DNA of 10,194 nt. Origin: Nitrososphaerales archaeon TH5896 (GTDB lineage Archaea; Thermoproteota; Nitrososphaeria; Nitrososphaerales; Nitrososphaeraceae). The notes below the pieces were generated by a model. The model saw only the letters and a program-made list of their open reading frames with translations. It had not been told where the DNA came from and made no database searches. The DNA lies in contig JAATVP010000198.1 in NCBI GenBank assembly GCA_014523625.1, positions 1 to 10,194 of the forward strand, read 5' to 3'. This document shows positions 1-6,864 of the stretch, in pieces (within the stretch, counting starts at the first letter, position 1; each line of letters begins with the position of its first letter). The translations under genes were made by a program, and so were the position numbers.

Positions 1-1235
1 AACCTAGTTTGTATCTCAGATAAAGCTATTTGATTTGCCACTCTTAAAGGTATTCTTAGTGACTTCGAAATTTTCCTAATATCTTCAAATTCCGGTTTGG
101 CATTTACAATCTGTCCGGTATTATCTTTAGAAACCTTAACGCGCACGATAAATTCGTCGTTTAATATTTTGCATTTCATGGTTATTGCATCTCTATCTAA
201 TACAATTCTGTTCATTTCTTGTATTCGCACCCCCAAAGTCCCAATCTCTGTAAAGAGAAAATCCAAAGTAGATTCTACTCGGCTGTAATCAGTTATGATT
301 TTTATCGTATAGTTCGGCCTGTTCTTCTTTGTTAGGCCAGGTATAACAGTTACGTCCTTTATCCCGCTTTTACTTAAATATTCAATTAAGGCTCCCAAGT
401 GTTCTCCTGTGGTATCGTCAACATGTGTTTCCAGCACAGTTACGATATCATTTCCATACTTAAATGATGATTGGGCACTTCCCATTACAAATCTTGTCAC
501 ATTCGCAATTTGGGAAAGATCTTTAGAACCTGCGCCGAATCCGATTCTTTCTGGTTGGAAATCTGGGTATCTATTTACACTCCCAACGCATAGATTAACT
601 AGTAGAGAGGCACCCGTTGGAGTGGTTGTTTCAGTATCAGAGTACCCCGCTGTAAGCACAAAGGGTCTGCCCAAGAAGATCTGTAATACCGCATTGGTCG
701 GATTCTGGACAATTCCATGAGAAAAATGTGTGAGTCCGCTTCCAGTTGCAATAGGTGTAGAGTAGACATTCGAAGAGAAGAGATCAAGATTTTCGGCTGC
801 TATCCCTGAACCTACTAAATCGACCAGTGTGTCGATATTCGATGTTTCGTGGAGGTGAACAGTCTTGATACTCTGACCGTGAATTTTAGATTCAGCCTCA
901 ACTAGAGTCTTCATAGAATTCTGAATGTATGACCTAGTTTGGTGATCTAAATCTAGTTGTCTACAGCAGCGAGATGCCGCAGAAATAAGCTCACCCCCTT
1001 TTCTACTAGTTTTATTATCTTTGGATTTAAGAACGAATCGGGTTGCATTGATCCCCTTAGATGTGACCTTTTCAAAATTCGCCTCTATGATTCTGACACC
1101 TTCCAAAAACCCTTCACAAGCATAGATTGAGTCAAGAACTCGCTTCTTGTCTGCCCCTGCATCAATAAGTGATGAAAGAAACATATCACCTGAAATACCT
1201 GAAATTTGTGAATCGATGACTGCAATCCCTGGCAA
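1..1235 (-). CDS. larC: LarC, nickel-pincer cofactor nickel insertion protein (DUF111), 3' end off the window
   Basis: LarC performs the CTP-dependent insertion of nickel into pyridinium-3,5-bisthiocarboxylic acid mononucleotide, the last step of nickel-pincer nucleotide synthesis, in the cytoplasm. I translated the minus strand and found one unbroken frame of 411 codons running off the left edge. It starts MPGIAVIDSQISGISGDM, the family's N-terminal GISGDM motif. Further family segments follow in order: VHLHETSNID, TTTPTGA, ERIGFGAG, LETHVDDTTGEHLG, KKNRPN, TLGVR, and near the end VNAKPEFEDI. Family length is roughly 400-420 residues, so only a few C-terminal residues are probably missing. 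The start is TTG at 1235-1233, because a TAG lies in frame two codons upstream and the next ATG falls after the GISGD motif. In some lactobacilli LarC is made from two frames by frameshifting; here it is continuous. It is divergent from mdh-larB. Confidence 0.93.
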   Translation of the reverse strand, partial: MPGIAVIDSQISGISGDMFLSSLIDAGADKKRVLDSIYACEGFLEGVRIIEANFEKVTSKGINATRFVLKSKDNKTSRKGGELISAASRCCRQLDLDHQTRSYIQNSMKTLVEAESKIHGQSIKTVHLHETSNIDTLVDLVGSGIAAENLDLFSSNVYSTPIATGSGLTHFSHGIVQNPTNAVLQIFLGRPFVLTAGYSDTETTTPTGASLLVNLCVGSVNRYPDFQPERIGFGAGSKDLSQIANVTRFVMGSAQSSFKYGNDIVTVLETHVDDTTGEHLGALIEYLSKSGIKDVTVIPGLTKKNRPNYTIKIITDYSRVESTLDFLFTEIGTLGVRIQEMNRIVLDRDAITMKCKILNDEFIVRVKVSKDNTGQIVNAKPEFEDIRKISKSLRIPLRVANQIALSEIQTR

Positions 1236-1264
1236 TGACTAACTCAGATAATTAAGGCAAATAC

Positions 1265-1272
1265 ATATTTAA
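1265..1272 (-). promoter_or_regulatory. Candidate TATA box for larC
   Basis: On the minus strand this reads TTAAATAT. Its centre is about 33 nt from the larC TTG start, so initiation about 26 nt downstream of the box would give a leader of only some 7 nt. No Shine-Dalgarno sequence precedes the TTG, which fits a nearly leaderless mRNA. The match is AT-rich and weak, so this rests mainly on position. Confidence 0.4.
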
Positions 1273-1311
1273 TTTGTAGTCATATTGATGATCGGAGACC
1301 GAATTAGAAGA

Positions 1312-1321
1312 TTTTTATAAG
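1312..1321 (+). promoter_or_regulatory. TATA box for mdh-larB
   Basis: TTTTTATAAG is a good archaeal TATA element. With the usual 25-27 nt spacing, initiation falls near 1341-1344, only 6-9 nt before the mdh ATG at 1350. No purine-rich ribosome binding site lies in between (the sequence is TTTTTGAACAATAT), consistent with a nearly leaderless transcript. Confidence 0.6.
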
Positions 1322-1349
1322 CGACGCGGGGCGTATTTTTGAACAATAT

Positions 1350-2264
1350 ATGAATATCACCGTTGTCGGGTCGGGCAAAGTCGGAGCTTCTGCTGCATTG
1401 AACACTTGTCTTCGAAAGTTGGGCGATGTTCTTTTATTGGATATCATTAAGGGACTTCCCCAAGGGGAAGCTTTGGACATAAATCATCAATTGTCTGAAC
1501 TGGGCATCGATTGTAACGTAAGGGGCTCAAACGAGTACGAGGATTTGAAAGGCTCTGACATCATCGTATTGGTTGCTGGGGTGGGAAGGAAGCCCGGAAT
1601 GACCCGAATGGACCTGTTGACTACGAACGCAAATATCATTAAAGATGTTGCTACCAAGATACGATCGCTGGCGAGTCGAGCTATTGTGATCGTAGTCACA
1701 AATCCTGTTGACCCGATGACCTATTTGACCCTAAAAATACTTGGATCAGACAAGAAAAGGGTTATGGGAATGGGTAACATGCTTGATCTATCTAGGTTCA
1801 AAAGTTTTATTCACGAGACCACTGGATTTTCAAGAGGTTCTATAAGCGCGATGGTGATCGGAGAGCATGGTGAGAATATGCTGCCTCTTCCAAGATTTTC
1901 TTCGATATCGGGAATTCCACTAAACACGTTCTTGTCACCTGAGCAGATCATGACCACCTTGGAATCTACAAGGAAGATCGCTGCGGAAGTTATATCGCAA
2001 AAAGGTGCAACAATTCACGCTCCGGGCAATGCGATCGCTGCAATGATTGAATCTATTGTCAGAGATAGAAAAAATCTGATACCCGTGTCTACTCTTTTGG
2101 AAGGAGAATACGGTGCTTCAAATGTTTGTCTTGGGGTTCCTGCAGTACTCGGTGTAAATGGCATCGAGAAAATAGTTGAATTAAAGCTCGATAGTGCGGA
2201 GAGAGAGCTATTTGATAAAGGTGTAGCAAGCGTTAAAACTGCAATTACCGAGCTTCACATGTAA
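1350..2264 (+). CDS. mdh: Malate dehydrogenase, LDH-like, NAD-dependent type
   Basis: This cytoplasmic enzyme interconverts malate and oxaloacetate with NAD(H). The 304-residue length is typical of archaeal LDH-like malate dehydrogenases. Visible motifs are the Rossmann loop GSGKVG (7-12) and Asp31 at the end of beta-2, which favours NAD over NADP. The substrate loop GRKPGMTR (79-86) has Arg80 where lactate dehydrogenases carry Gln, indicating malate rather than lactate specificity. TNPVD (117-121), Asp146 and Arg149 in LDLSRF, and the proton-relay His173 in GEHGE complete the active site. The C-terminal segment [17 protein letters not shown] is also family-typical. ATG 1350 is chosen because it begins directly on beta-1 and lies just behind a TATA box. 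larB follows after 33 nt on the same strand, so the two are probably one transcription unit. Family is certain; the cofactor preference is inferred from Asp31. Confidence 0.95.
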   Translation: MNITVVGSGKVGASAALNTCLRKLGDVLLLDIIKGLPQGEALDINHQLSELGIDCNVRGSNEYEDLKGSDIIVLVAGVGRKPGMTRMDLLTTNANIIKDVATKIRSLASRAIVIVVTNPVDPMTYLTLKILGSDKKRVMGMGNMLDLSRFKSFIHETTGFSRGSISAMVIGEHGENMLPLPRFSSISGIPLNTFLSPEQIMTTLESTRKIAAEVISQKGATIHAPGNAIAAMIESIVRDRKNLIPVSTLLEGEYGASNVCLGVPAVLGVNGIEKIVELKLDSAERELFDKGVASVKTAITELHM

Positions 2265-2297
2265 TGCTTTTATCATCGAGAGGCTCATTGGTTACGA

Positions 2298-3137
2298 ATG
2301 GATCTGGACCAATTGCTGAAGAAATACTCAAATGGCGAGATCGGGATTAACGAAATTCGAAGAGAAATTTCGATAGAGAACATTGGATACGTAGGTGAGA
2401 ACATAGCACGTCTTGACGTACCAAGGGAGACAAGAAAAGGTTGTCCAGAGGTTATTCTTGCATTAGATAAACAATACAATGATCTCTATGAAATTACCCT
2501 AAAGACGCTGGAGAAATCCGGCTTGGCTCTTATTAGCAAGGCATCAAAGGAGGTCTCTGCAAGACTCTCATCTCAGTTGGAATTGGAAGGGTATACAGTT
2601 GAGATGGCAGCGCGTGGGACGACCATTTTGGTATCGGCCCATGAACTCCAGTTCAATATGAGTATTCCTCAGATTGGGATCATTTGTGCGGGAACATCGG
2701 ATATTCCCATAGCTGAGGAGGCAAGAATGATGGCTAAAGCTATGGGTTGCGTCAGTAACACGTACTATGATGTAGGGATAGCAGGAATGCACAGATTGCT
2801 TCCAGCTCTGAAGGGCATGATGGAAAAAAACGTAGAAGCTGTCGTGGTGGTTGCTGGAATGGAAGGGGCTCTTCCATCAGTTATATCTTCTTTGGTAAAT
2901 GTCCCCGTCATAGGGGTACCCACATCAATCGGCTACGGCATGGGATCTGGTGGTATCGGAGCATTGACATCAATGTTGCAGACGTGTACATTTGGACTGG
3001 CAGTCATGAATATCGATAACGGCATAGGCGCTGGGGCTTTTGCTTCTCTAATCTGTAAGAGACTGTCATCAAGCCAGCACAGAAAAGATGATCTGCTAAG
3101 TACTCGCACACCTGCAGGGAAATCCAGGCGAATCTAA
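2298..3137 (+). CDS. larB: LarB, pyridinium-3,5-biscarboxylic acid mononucleotide synthase
   Basis: LarB carboxylates the pyridinium ring of nicotinic acid adenine dinucleotide and hydrolyses its phosphoanhydride, giving P2CMN, the first step of nickel-pincer nucleotide synthesis. The 279-residue protein has the LarB N-terminal region with LDVPRETRKGCPEVI (39-53), corresponding to the family's RLD-R-x-G-PE-V segment. A PurE-like domain then follows: AGTSDIPIAEEA (131-142), DVGIAGMHRL (158-167), VAGMEGALPSV (185-195), GVPTSIGYG (206-214) and CTFGLAVMNIDNG (230-242). Cys230 in the last motif probably corresponds to the cysteine described as forming a covalent adduct in Lactobacillus LarB. Such proteins are often mislabelled AIR carboxylase/PurE; the N-terminal region and a divergent larC argue for LarB. 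The ribosome binding site is weak (GAGAGG at 2278-2283, 14 nt from ATG). The C-terminal 25 residues are basic and look unconserved. Confidence 0.92.
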   Translation: MDLDQLLKKYSNGEIGINEIRREISIENIGYVGENIARLDVPRETRKGCPEVILALDKQYNDLYEITLKTLEKSGLALISKASKEVSARLSSQLELEGYTVEMAARGTTILVSAHELQFNMSIPQIGIICAGTSDIPIAEEARMMAKAMGCVSNTYYDVGIAGMHRLLPALKGMMEKNVEAVVVVAGMEGALPSVISSLVNVPVIGVPTSIGYGMGSGGIGALTSMLQTCTFGLAVMNIDNGIGAGAFASLICKRLSSSQHRKDDLLSTRTPAGKSRRI

Positions 3138-3149
3138 TCTATTCAAACG

Positions 3150-3157
3150 TTTATAAA
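3150..3157 (+). promoter_or_regulatory. TATA box for the uL18 operon
   Basis: TTTATAAA lies in the gap between larB and the uL18 gene. Initiation about 26 nt downstream would fall near 3179-3182, inside the palindrome described separately, and would leave a leader of about 32-35 nt before the uL18 ATG. This makes the ribosomal cluster transcriptionally independent of mdh-larB. Confidence 0.6.
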
Positions 3158-3172
3158 GGCTTTTCATTCGTT

Positions 3173-3197
3173 GGTAATAATTACCCTATGAAAGGGT
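3173..3197 (+). promoter_or_regulatory. Overlapping inverted repeats at the uL18 promoter/leader
   Basis: Positions 3173-3185 form a perfect palindrome, GGTAAT-A-ATTACC. Positions 3183-3197 form a second inverted repeat, ACCCT-ATGAA-AGGGT. The two share bases 3183-3185, so as RNA hairpins they exclude each other. The first sits at the predicted transcription start and could be a DNA operator. The second puts GGGTG, the only purine-rich stretch before the uL18 ATG, into a stem. Structure is seen in the sequence; a regulatory role is inference. Confidence 0.35.
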
Positions 3198-3214
3198 GTA
3201 AGTTGAAAATATAA
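3188..3214 (+). CDS. Possible 8-codon upstream ORF ahead of uL18
   Basis: An ATG in the loop of the leader hairpin opens a frame encoding MKGCKLKI. Its TAA shares one base with the uL18 ATG (TAATG), the arrangement that allows terminating ribosomes to restart. If transcription begins near 3180 this ATG would be only about 8 nt from the mRNA end and could be translated in leaderless fashion. An ORF this short can arise by chance, and nothing shows that it is translated. Confidence 0.2.
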   Translation: MKGCKLKI

Positions 3215-3822
3215 TGGGTTACATTGCTACGCTTAAGAGGATTAGAAATGATCGGACAAATTACAGGAAGAGGGCTGCTCTCCTTCTGTCAAGAAGAAGG
3301 TTTGTTACTATCACGATTAGTGACGAGAATGTTCAGGCTCAGATTGCATACCCGATGGCAAAGGGGGATATTACTATAACCTCGTCACACAGCAGAGAAC
3401 TCACAAGATTCGGTTGGAATGGTTCTCTGAATTCTCTGCCCGCATGTTACCTAACAGGTTTATTGTTGGGCAAAAAGTCATTGGATAAGAATGTAGACGA
3501 GGCTGTCCTGTATACAGGAAAGAACCCATTTACGTCTAGAGTAGCTGCCTGTCTTAAGGGTATAATTGATTCTGGGTTGAGAATTCCTGCATCAGATTCT
3601 TCATTTCCACCCGAGGAACGATTGGCAGGAACTCACATCGCGGAATACGCCAAAATTCTGCAAGCTGAAAACAAGGACACCTACAACAGTCATTTTTCAA
3701 GGTTAATCGCTAATGATTTCGATCCCACTCGATATAGCAGCTACGTACAAAAAGTTAAGGATGCTATTATCTCTTCAAATAAACTAGATAAAGTTGCAGG
3801 GAAAAGAAGTGAGTTGGAGTAA
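3214..3822 (+). CDS. rpl18: Large-subunit ribosomal protein uL18
   Basis: uL18 binds 5S rRNA and, with uL5, anchors it in the central protuberance of the 50S subunit. The 202 residues match archaeal length, longer than the roughly 120 of bacteria. The basic N-terminus contains the family pattern RTNYRKRAALLLSRRRFVTITISDENVQAQI (19-49 region), followed by a GDIT(I)TS segment, LPACYLTGLLLGKK, and FTSRVAACLKGIIDSGL, all in the order expected for the archaeal/eukaryotic form. The C-terminal third (FPPEERLAGTHIAEYA and the helical tail) is the archaeal/eukaryotic extension. ATG 3214 is the first plausible start, with GGGTG (3194-3198) 15 nt away, which is a long spacing. In most archaea uL18 follows eL32 and eL19 in a longer cluster; here it is the first gene of its unit and follows larB. 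uS5 begins 6 nt later. Confidence 0.95.
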   Translation: MGYIATLKRIRNDRTNYRKRAALLLSRRRFVTITISDENVQAQIAYPMAKGDITITSSHSRELTRFGWNGSLNSLPACYLTGLLLGKKSLDKNVDEAVLYTGKNPFTSRVAACLKGIIDSGLRIPASDSSFPPEERLAGTHIAEYAKILQAENKDTYNSHFSRLIANDFDPTRYSSYVQKVKDAIISSNKLDKVAGKRSELE

Positions 3823-3828
3823 CTTGAA

Positions 3829-4440
3829 ATGAGCAGACAAAATCAGCAGCATTCTGAGTGGATTCCTAGGACATCATTGGGCTTGTTGGTGGCCAGTGGG
3901 AAGATAAACTCGATGGACGAAGTCTATGAAAATGGACTCAGGATACAAGAATCAGAAATTATAAAGCGTTTACTTCCAGACATTCGAAGTCAAGTTGTGC
4001 ACGTAGGTATTGTGCAAAAGCAGACAGATGCAGGAGAAATGACTAGATTCAATGCTGTCGTAGCAGTAGGCAACGAGGCAGGATGGTTTGGAATAGGAAA
4101 GGGCAAGGCATCACAGATGCGAATTGCAATTGATAAAGCCACTAATACTGCCTTCTTGAACGTAATTCCGGTGAAGCGCGGCTGTGGAAGTTGGGAATGT
4201 CGTTGTAATCAAACACATTCAGTTCCCTTCAAAGTGACAGGCAGAGGCGGTAGTGTAACTATTGAAATTATTCCCGGGCCTAGAGGCCTCGGGCTTGTTG
4301 CGGGCGAGAATATACGCAGTCTGTTAAAGTTAGCTGGATTAACTGACGCATGGACGAAATCATTTGGATCAACCAGTACAATGTCTTCGACTACCAAGGC
4401 TATATTTGACGCTTTACGGAGCACTTATAGTAAAGGATAG
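3829..4440 (+). CDS. rps5: Small-subunit ribosomal protein uS5
   Basis: uS5 is a 30S protein near the mRNA entry channel, important for decoding accuracy. At 203 residues it has the archaeal length. The N-terminal double-stranded-RNA-binding-like domain includes VVHVGIVQKQTDAGEMTRFNAVVAVGNEAGWFGIGKGKA (about 56-94), where TRF-A-VVVGN-xG-G-G-GKA is the S5 signature. A cysteine-rich insertion, CGSWECRC (119-126), is followed by HSVPFKVTGRGGSV, typical of the archaeal/eukaryotic form and absent from most bacterial S5. The C-terminal domain is GPRGLGLVAGENIRSLLKLAGLTDAWTKSFGST. The start is ATG 3829, with GGAG at 3816-3819 inside the end of the uL18 gene, 9 nt upstream. Spacing to uL18 is 6 nt, supporting cotranslation. 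Confidence 0.96.
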   Translation: MSRQNQQHSEWIPRTSLGLLVASGKINSMDEVYENGLRIQESEIIKRLLPDIRSQVVHVGIVQKQTDAGEMTRFNAVVAVGNEAGWFGIGKGKASQMRIAIDKATNTAFLNVIPVKRGCGSWECRCNQTHSVPFKVTGRGGSVTIEIIPGPRGLGLVAGENIRSLLKLAGLTDAWTKSFGSTSTMSSTTKAIFDALRSTYSKG

Positions 4441-4446
4441 GAGGTG
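4440..4446 (+). promoter_or_regulatory. Strong Shine-Dalgarno sequence for uL30
   Basis: GGAGGTG starts on the last base of the uS5 stop codon and is complementary to the archaeal 16S 3' end. It lies 13 nt before ATG 4460, slightly far, but no in-frame ATG, GTG or TTG lies between it and that ATG. It rules out the much longer upstream reading that would overlap uS5. Confidence 0.6.
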
Positions 4447-4459
4447 TGCAATCAGAGTA

Positions 4460-4918
4460 ATGGCTTATTTGGTTGTTAGGATGCGTGGCACTGTTAATGT
4501 TCCATATTGGGCCGATACCACCTTAGAGAGTCTTAATCTTGCAAAGAAATTCAGAGCAACGATAGTGCCAGAGAGTACGGAGTATTCGGGTATGCTAAAT
4601 AGAATAAGGCAGCTTGTTGCATGGTGTCGAGTTGACTATGAAACAGTGAAGGATCTTTTGAGTAAGAAAGCGAGAAAGTCAGCATCGCAGCCTTTGAAAG
4701 AATCTGACTTACCCAAGGAATATGGCAATTTGGACAAACTTGCGTCTGATATAGCCGGTGATGCAGTAGTGTTTTCCAAACTCGATGGTATAAAACCATG
4801 GTTTGCATTGAATCCACCTCGCGGGGGGTTCAAGAAGTCAATCAAGAAGCAAACAACTCAAAATGGAATCCTTGGAGAGAACAAATTATTGATCGATCTC
4901 GTCAAGAAAATGATGTGA
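4460..4918 (+). CDS. rpl30: Large-subunit ribosomal protein uL30
   Basis: uL30 is a 50S surface protein. With ATG 4460 the product is 152 residues, the normal archaeal length (bacterial L30 is about 60). It begins MAYLVVRMRGTVNVPYWADTT, which is the conserved beta strand plus the archaeal version of the L30 ferredoxin-like core. Next come LESLNLAKKFRATIVPES, GMLNRIRQLVAWCRVD and VKDLLSKKAR. The C-terminal archaeal extension contains FSKLDGIKPWFALNPPRGGFKKSIK. The frame is open for 32 more codons upstream into uS5, but that stretch overlaps uS5 and lacks L30 similarity, so ATG 4460 behind GGAGGTG is preferred. A 24-codon small ORF starts 7 nt after its stop. Confidence 0.95.
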   Translation: MAYLVVRMRGTVNVPYWADTTLESLNLAKKFRATIVPESTEYSGMLNRIRQLVAWCRVDYETVKDLLSKKARKSASQPLKESDLPKEYGNLDKLASDIAGDAVVFSKLDGIKPWFALNPPRGGFKKSIKKQTTQNGILGENKLLIDLVKKMM

Positions 4919-4925
4919 GAGAGAC

Positions 4926-5000
4926 ATGGAGCAAGACTTATTTAAGGTTAGAGCCATTTCCAACACCAAGACGTTGAATTTGTACGTGGGAGAGAAGTGA
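4926..5000 (+). CDS. Candidate 24-residue small protein between uL30 and uL15
   Basis: ATG 4926 to TGA 4998-5000 encodes 24 residues beginning MEQDLFKVRAIS and ending LNLYVGEK. I do not recognise it. In its favour, it fills almost the whole 88-nt gap between two tightly packed genes, starting 7 nt after the uL30 stop and ending 6 nt before the uL15 TTG. Those are spacings like the other junctions of this operon. A GTGA sequence (4915-4918) at the uL30 stop lies 7 nt upstream as a possible ribosome binding site. It is in the same frame as uL15, separated by TGA-CAG-GTT, so reading through the stop would give an N-terminally extended uL15. Its main role might be to bring ribosomes to the uL15 start by coupling, as that TTG has a poor site of its own. 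Chance occurrence remains possible. Confidence 0.4.
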   Translation: MEQDLFKVRAISNTKTLNLYVGEK

Positions 5001-5006
5001 CAGGTT

Positions 5007-5450
5007 TTGGCTACTAGATTCAGAAAGAGTAGAAGACAAAGGGGAAGCAGGTTTTGCGGCTGGGGGCAGATAGGGCAACATAGGCAATCTGGTAGCCGAG
5101 GTGGAACTGGCGGAGCAGGAAAACACAAACACTTCTGGATCAGAACCGTCATTGAAGAACCTGATCATTTTGGACATGATTCTACAAAATCTATGCGCCA
5201 AAATAGATTAATTCGGTGGATTAATCTGAGAGACTTGAGCGATTTGGCAGCACGGTTCGGTAGCACTGACGAACATGGAAAGCAAAAGCTAGATCTGAGA
5301 TCGATTGGTTATGACAAGCTATTGGGAGGAGGAACACTCCAGAAGCCTATTGTAGTACAAGTGGCCAAAGTTTCTGCAACTGCAAAACAAAAGATCGAAT
5401 TAGCAGGAGGGGAAATAGTTCTAAATGAAGAAATCGGTTCAAAGCAGTGA
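5007..5450 (+). CDS. rpl15: Large-subunit ribosomal protein uL15
   Basis: uL15 is a 50S protein that threads a basic N-terminal arm into 23S rRNA. The 147 residues start MATRFRKSRRQRGSRFCGWGQIGQHR, the archaeal L15 N-terminus, followed by the glycine-rich SRGGTGGAGKHKHF and then a globular part ending with VAKVSATAKQKIELAGGEIV, the conserved L15 signature region. The start is TTG 5007: it places MATR at the family position, and an in-frame TGA lies two codons upstream. The local ribosome binding site is poor, so translation is probably coupled to the preceding small ORF. The last 26 nt overlap the secY start. Confidence 0.95.
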   Translation: MATRFRKSRRQRGSRFCGWGQIGQHRQSGSRGGTGGAGKHKHFWIRTVIEEPDHFGHDSTKSMRQNRLIRWINLRDLSDLAARFGSTDEHGKQKLDLRSIGYDKLLGGGTLQKPIVVQVAKVSATAKQKIELAGGEIVLNEEIGSKQ

Positions 5451-6864
5451 AAGTATATTTCGGCGCGTCATAAAGCGCGTTTCTACTTACATACCTCAGG
5501 TCGAAAAGCCGAAGAAAAAATTAACTCTTACTGAGAAATTTGTATGGTGTGGTATTGCACTCTTTATTTATCTTATAATGGGACAAGTGCCACTTTATGG
5601 TGTCACGGATGATCCTGCATTTGATTTCCTAGCTTTCGCTAGAGTAATCTTCGCTGCTCAGCAAGGTACACTATTGGAATTGGGAATCGGACCAATTGTC
5701 ACAGCTGGTCTGTTGATGCAACTTCTTAAGGGATCTGAGCTGATAAAGCTCAACTTTAAAAATCCCGATGACAGAGCATTGTTTACTTCTGCGACCAAGC
5801 TTGTCACGATTATTGTAATTGTTGCAGAAGGTACGCTGTATGGAGCAAGCGTTTATGGAGGGTTGGTGGCTCAACCCGAATTTGTCGTAATCGTCATACT
5901 ACAGTTAGTAGGAGCCAGCTTGATAGTAATGTTGCTTGACGAGTTGGTCCAGAAGGGATGGGGATTAGGATCAGGTATTAGTCTTTTCATAATGGCTGGA
6001 GTTGCTCAGGGTATATGGTGGGCGGTGTTCAGTCCTATTCCAGCGCCAGATGGAGGAAGTGTTGGCATAGTTCCTTTCATGATAGAATCAGCTATGAACG
6101 GCGATTTTCAAGAAGCATTTTTCAGATCGGGGCAGCTGCCGAGTATCTTTGGGCTCATAGTGACTAGTCTGGTATTGGCCGCGCTTGTGTACGTCCAGGG
6201 AATTCACATTGATATCCCTATCGTGTCAACAAAATATAGAGGGTTTAAGGCAGTTTATCCTATCAAGCTGCTGTATACTTCAAACATTCCTGTTATACTA
6301 GCGTCAGCTCTGTTAGCCAATGCTGTTTTCATTGGCCAAATGATGTGGGCAAATTATAATCCACAGAATTCTAACCCTGCTTTCAACTATATAGCGCAGT
6401 ATGATCCCGAAAATCCACAAAGTCCCACTGGGGGATTGCTGTATTATACCACGCCTCCAAGGAGCTTTGAAGCGGCTGCACAAGACCCTCTACGAGCTGT
6501 AGCTTATGTCTTATTCCTCACAACCATTGTAACAATTTTTGCGAAATTATGGGTCGAACTTGGTGGTCTCTCTCCTAAAGCTGCCGCTAAAAACTTGCTT
6601 GACGCAGACGTACAAGTACCAGGATTTAGGCGTTCTGAGGGCTCAATTGAAGCCTTGCTGAACCGATATATCCCTTCGGTAACTATAATAGGCGGAGTAA
6701 CTATCGGCCTGCTAGCATCGATTTCTGATGTGTTAAACGTTTTCGGTACAGGAATAGGGATCCTGTTGATGGTTGATATCCTGGTAAACTATTACAATTT
6801 GCTTGTCCGTGAACAAGTTGATGTTCACATGCCAAAATTGGCGGCCTTACTTGGCAGGAAATAA
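5425..6864 (+). CDS. secY: Protein translocase channel subunit SecY
   Basis: SecY (Sec61-alpha homologue) forms the membrane pore for protein export and for insertion of membrane proteins, with SecE and Sec61-beta partners encoded elsewhere. The 479-residue sequence has about ten hydrophobic segments near 37-55, 85-100, 120-143, 152-171, 181-201, 240-258, 285-305, 359-377, 417-433 and 436-458. Family hallmarks are GQVPLYGV after helix 1, ELGIGPIVTAGLLMQLL (85-101), GWGLGSGISLFI (178-189), the loop IVSTKYRGFKAVYPIKLLYTSNIPVIL (266-292) whose basic residues contact the ribosome, and GGLSPKAAAKNLLDADVQVPGFR (380-402). The start is ATG 5425, overlapping uL15 by 26 nt, with GGAGGGG (5406-5412) 12 nt upstream. 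The extracytoplasmic region at 308-355, between helices 7 and 8, is long and hydrophilic. Confidence 0.97.
   Translation: MKKSVQSSESIFRRVIKRVSTYIPQVEKPKKKLTLTEKFVWCGIALFIYLIMGQVPLYGVTDDPAFDFLAFARVIFAAQQGTLLELGIGPIVTAGLLMQLLKGSELIKLNFKNPDDRALFTSATKLVTIIVIVAEGTLYGASVYGGLVAQPEFVVIVILQLVGASLIVMLLDELVQKGWGLGSGISLFIMAGVAQGIWWAVFSPIPAPDGGSVGIVPFMIESAMNGDFQEAFFRSGQLPSIFGLIVTSLVLAALVYVQGIHIDIPIVSTKYRGFKAVYPIKLLYTSNIPVILASALLANAVFIGQMMWANYNPQNSNPAFNYIAQYDPENPQSPTGGLLYYTTPPRSFEAAAQDPLRAVAYVLFLTTIVTIFAKLWVELGGLSPKAAAKNLLDADVQVPGFRRSEGSIEALLNRYIPSVTIIGGVTIGLLASISDVLNVFGTGIGILLMVDILVNYYNLLVREQVDVHMPKLAALLGRK

Noticed and set aside
97..787. Open frames on the plus strand at 97-288 and 409-720 and on the minus strand at 599-787
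   Set aside because: All lie inside larC in other frames; the LarC frame carries the recognisable motifs throughout.
2298..3137. Annotation as phosphoribosylaminoimidazole carboxylase (PurE)
   Set aside because: The PurE-like fold is shared, but the N-terminal LarB region, the CTFGLAVMNIDNG motif and adjacent larC indicate LarB.
4364..4459. A 32-codon N-terminal extension of uL30
   Set aside because: It overlaps the uS5 C-terminus in another frame and has no uL30 similarity; GGAGGTG and the MAYLVVRMRG start place the beginning at 4460.
6803..6850. Longer start for adenylate kinase
   Set aside because: The extra residues merely reflect the secY 3' end in another frame and precede the normal N-terminus of the family.
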